From Trueperaceae bacterium (GTDB lineage Bacteria; Deinococcota; Deinococci; Deinococcales; Trueperaceae): DNA of 5,519 nucleotides. The DNA lies in assembly GCA_007122815.1 (NCBI GenBank), contig SKSV01000203.1, positions 1-5,519 on the forward strand, given 5' to 3'. The notes beneath the pieces are model-generated. The model worked only from the letters and a program-made list of their open reading frames with translations, had not been told where the DNA came from and did not search any database. This document shows, piece by piece, positions 4,364 to 5,519 of the stretch. The position numbers were made by a program, and so were the translations under genes. Within the stretch, counting starts at the first letter, position 1. Each line of letters begins with the position of its first letter.

Positions 4364-5519
4364 CTAACCACAAGCGGGCGTGACGCGCCTCGCCACCAGG
4401 AACGTCGCGTCATCGAAAGCGTCGGCGGCACCCACGAAGGTAGCCAGCTCGGCTCGAAGCGACGCCACCAACTCCCCGGCGCTGTCTCCCGCGACGACGG
4501 ACCGCCTCACCAACGCCTCCAGACGCTCCTCACCGTACTCACCGCCGTCGCCGGAGCGGGCCTCGGTGACACCGTCGGTGTAGAGAACCAGGGCATCGCC
4601 CGGCGCCAGCTCCACTACTCCTTCGCCGTACGGTACGTCGGCGTCCCAACCGACGAGGATGCCGGTGCGCGCGAGCGGTTCTAGCTCACCGTCCGCGCGC
4701 GCCACGAGCGGAGGGTTGTGGCCGCCGTTCGCGTAGCGGACCCTGCCGTCGGGCAGCAGCTGTGCGTGCACGAGCGTGACGAACATGCCGTCGGTAGCGT
4801 CGGCGCACAGCAGAGCGTTCGCACGCTCGAGGACCTCACCGGGTCCGCGACCGTCGCCGGCGCTGGCGCGCAGCACGCTGCGCGTCAACGCCATGAACAG
4901 CGCCGCCGCCATACCCTTGTCGGCCACGTCACCGACGCTCACGTTCAGGCTACCTTCGTGCAGGGTGGCGTCGTAGAAGTCGCCCGCCACCTCACGTGCC
5001 GCGCTCCACCAGGCGGCTAGTTCCCAGCCCCCGCTAGCGGGCAGTTCGCTCGGCATCAGACGGGCCTGCACCTCGTGAGCGAGCTGCAGCTCACGCGCTA
5101 GGCGCGCCTGCTCGACGGCCTGTTGATGCATGCGCGCGTTATCGAGGTAGGTGGCCGCCTGAGCCGCGAGCGCAGCGAGGAGCTTCGCGTCGCCGGCACT
5201 GAACTCGGCGTCACCCGCGCTTCGCGTCAGCAGCACCCCACCGAGGTTGCGCTCTCCCGCCGCCAGGGGAGCCCACACCCGCAGCGCGTGTGGCGCTTCT
5301 GCCGACAGAGCAGCGCTGTCCACGACGGCACGTCCCTGCTTGGCGGAGGACCGTGCTGACGCCAGCGCGGCTCTCAGGCCGGAGTCATCCGCAGTGCTGC
5401 CCACCACGGCCGCCACCGTCTCGCCCTCCTCACCGTCCAGCACCACCACCGCGGTTCCGGCGCGCACCACACGCAGCGCCTCGTCGAGCACCTTGCGCGG
5501 CAACCCCGCCACGTCGAAA
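4364..5519 (-). CDS. GAF domain plus PP2C (SpoIIE/RsbU-type) serine phosphatase, 5' end may lie outside the window
   Basis: Residues are numbered from the GTG at 5512, giving 382 aa. The frame stays open to the window edge and no ribosome binding site is visible, so the true start may be further upstream. A GAF sensor domain spans about 8-127; its typical end is WAPLAAGERNLGGVLL, then FSAGDAKLLAALAAQAATYL and DNAR. A helical linker with ARELQLAHEVQARLMPSELP (139-158) is the usual RsbU/SpoIIE junction. The PP2C domain covers about 162-378 and keeps its metal motifs: REVAGDFYD (Asp178), VGDVADKGMAAALFMAL (Asp195), YANGGHNPPLV, LVLYTDGVTEAR, and the terminal DDATFLV (Asp367-Asp368). No membrane segment is seen, so it is likely cytoplasmic. 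Expected role: it dephosphorylates the STAS antagonist encoded downstream, with the GAF domain binding a signal ligand or partner. The signal is unknown. This is the first visible gene of the four-gene operon. Confidence 0.9.
   Translation of the reverse strand, partial: FDVAGLPRKVLDEALRVVRAGTAVVVLDGEEGETVAAVVGSTADDSGLRAALASARSSAKQGRAVVDSAALSAEAPHALRVWAPLAAGERNLGGVLLTRSAGDAEFSAGDAKLLAALAAQAATYLDNARMHQQAVEQARLARELQLAHEVQARLMPSELPASGGWELAAWWSAAREVAGDFYDATLHEGSLNVSVGDVADKGMAAALFMALTRSVLRASAGDGRGPGEVLERANALLCADATDGMFVTLVHAQLLPDGRVRYANGGHNPPLVARADGELEPLARTGILVGWDADVPYGEGVVELAPGDALVLYTDGVTEARSGDGGEYGEERLEALVRRSVVAGDSAGELVASLRAELATFVGAADAFDDATFLVARRVTPACG

Noticed and set aside
4244..4684. Plus-strand open frame of 146 codons overlapping the receiver and PP2C genes
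   Set aside because: No domain is recognisable, and the opposite strand encodes conserved receiver and PP2C motifs.

Overview
The window is a high-GC bacterial segment with eight recognisable genes, one of them cut by each window edge. The composition, the dense packing, a possible leaderless promoter and the gene mix (GIN-domain protein, Rrf2 regulator, classical SDRs, RsbU/RsbW/RsbV-type signalling) would suit a Deinococcota (Truepera-like) genome. That is an inference without any marker gene; an actinobacterium or another high-GC lineage cannot be excluded. No rRNA, tRNA, CRISPR array, transposase or phage gene was seen.

Left part (1-1894): the last 31 codons of a classical short-chain dehydrogenase (SDR) run off the left edge. 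They are followed by a short gap holding a 16-bp tandem repeat (3.4 copies). A LiaF-like three-helix membrane protein with a C-terminal toastrack-type beta domain lies on the minus strand (180-1118). Divergent from it, across a 110-bp gap, is a soluble GIN/DUF2807 protein (1229-1894). Both have glycine-rich beta rungs and belong to related fold families, so they look like an envelope-associated pair sharing one intergenic control region.

Middle (1938-3076): an atypical SDR in which the catalytic Tyr position reads Phe is followed after 2 bp by an Rrf2-family regulator with a three-cysteine cluster. The two are probably co-transcribed, and the regulator may sense a redox or Fe-S/NO signal.

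Right part (3100-5519, all minus strand): a compact partner-switching operon. Transcription order is GAF-PP2C phosphatase (RsbU-like, open at the right window edge), stand-alone receiver domain, RsbW-like serine kinase, and RsbV-like STAS protein. The expected logic is that the kinase phosphorylates a serine of the STAS protein and the PP2C phosphatase removes it, with the receiver adding a histidine-kinase input. No sigma factor is present in the visible part, so the output of the switch is open. This operon converges on the Rrf2 gene with only 23 bp between the stop codons.
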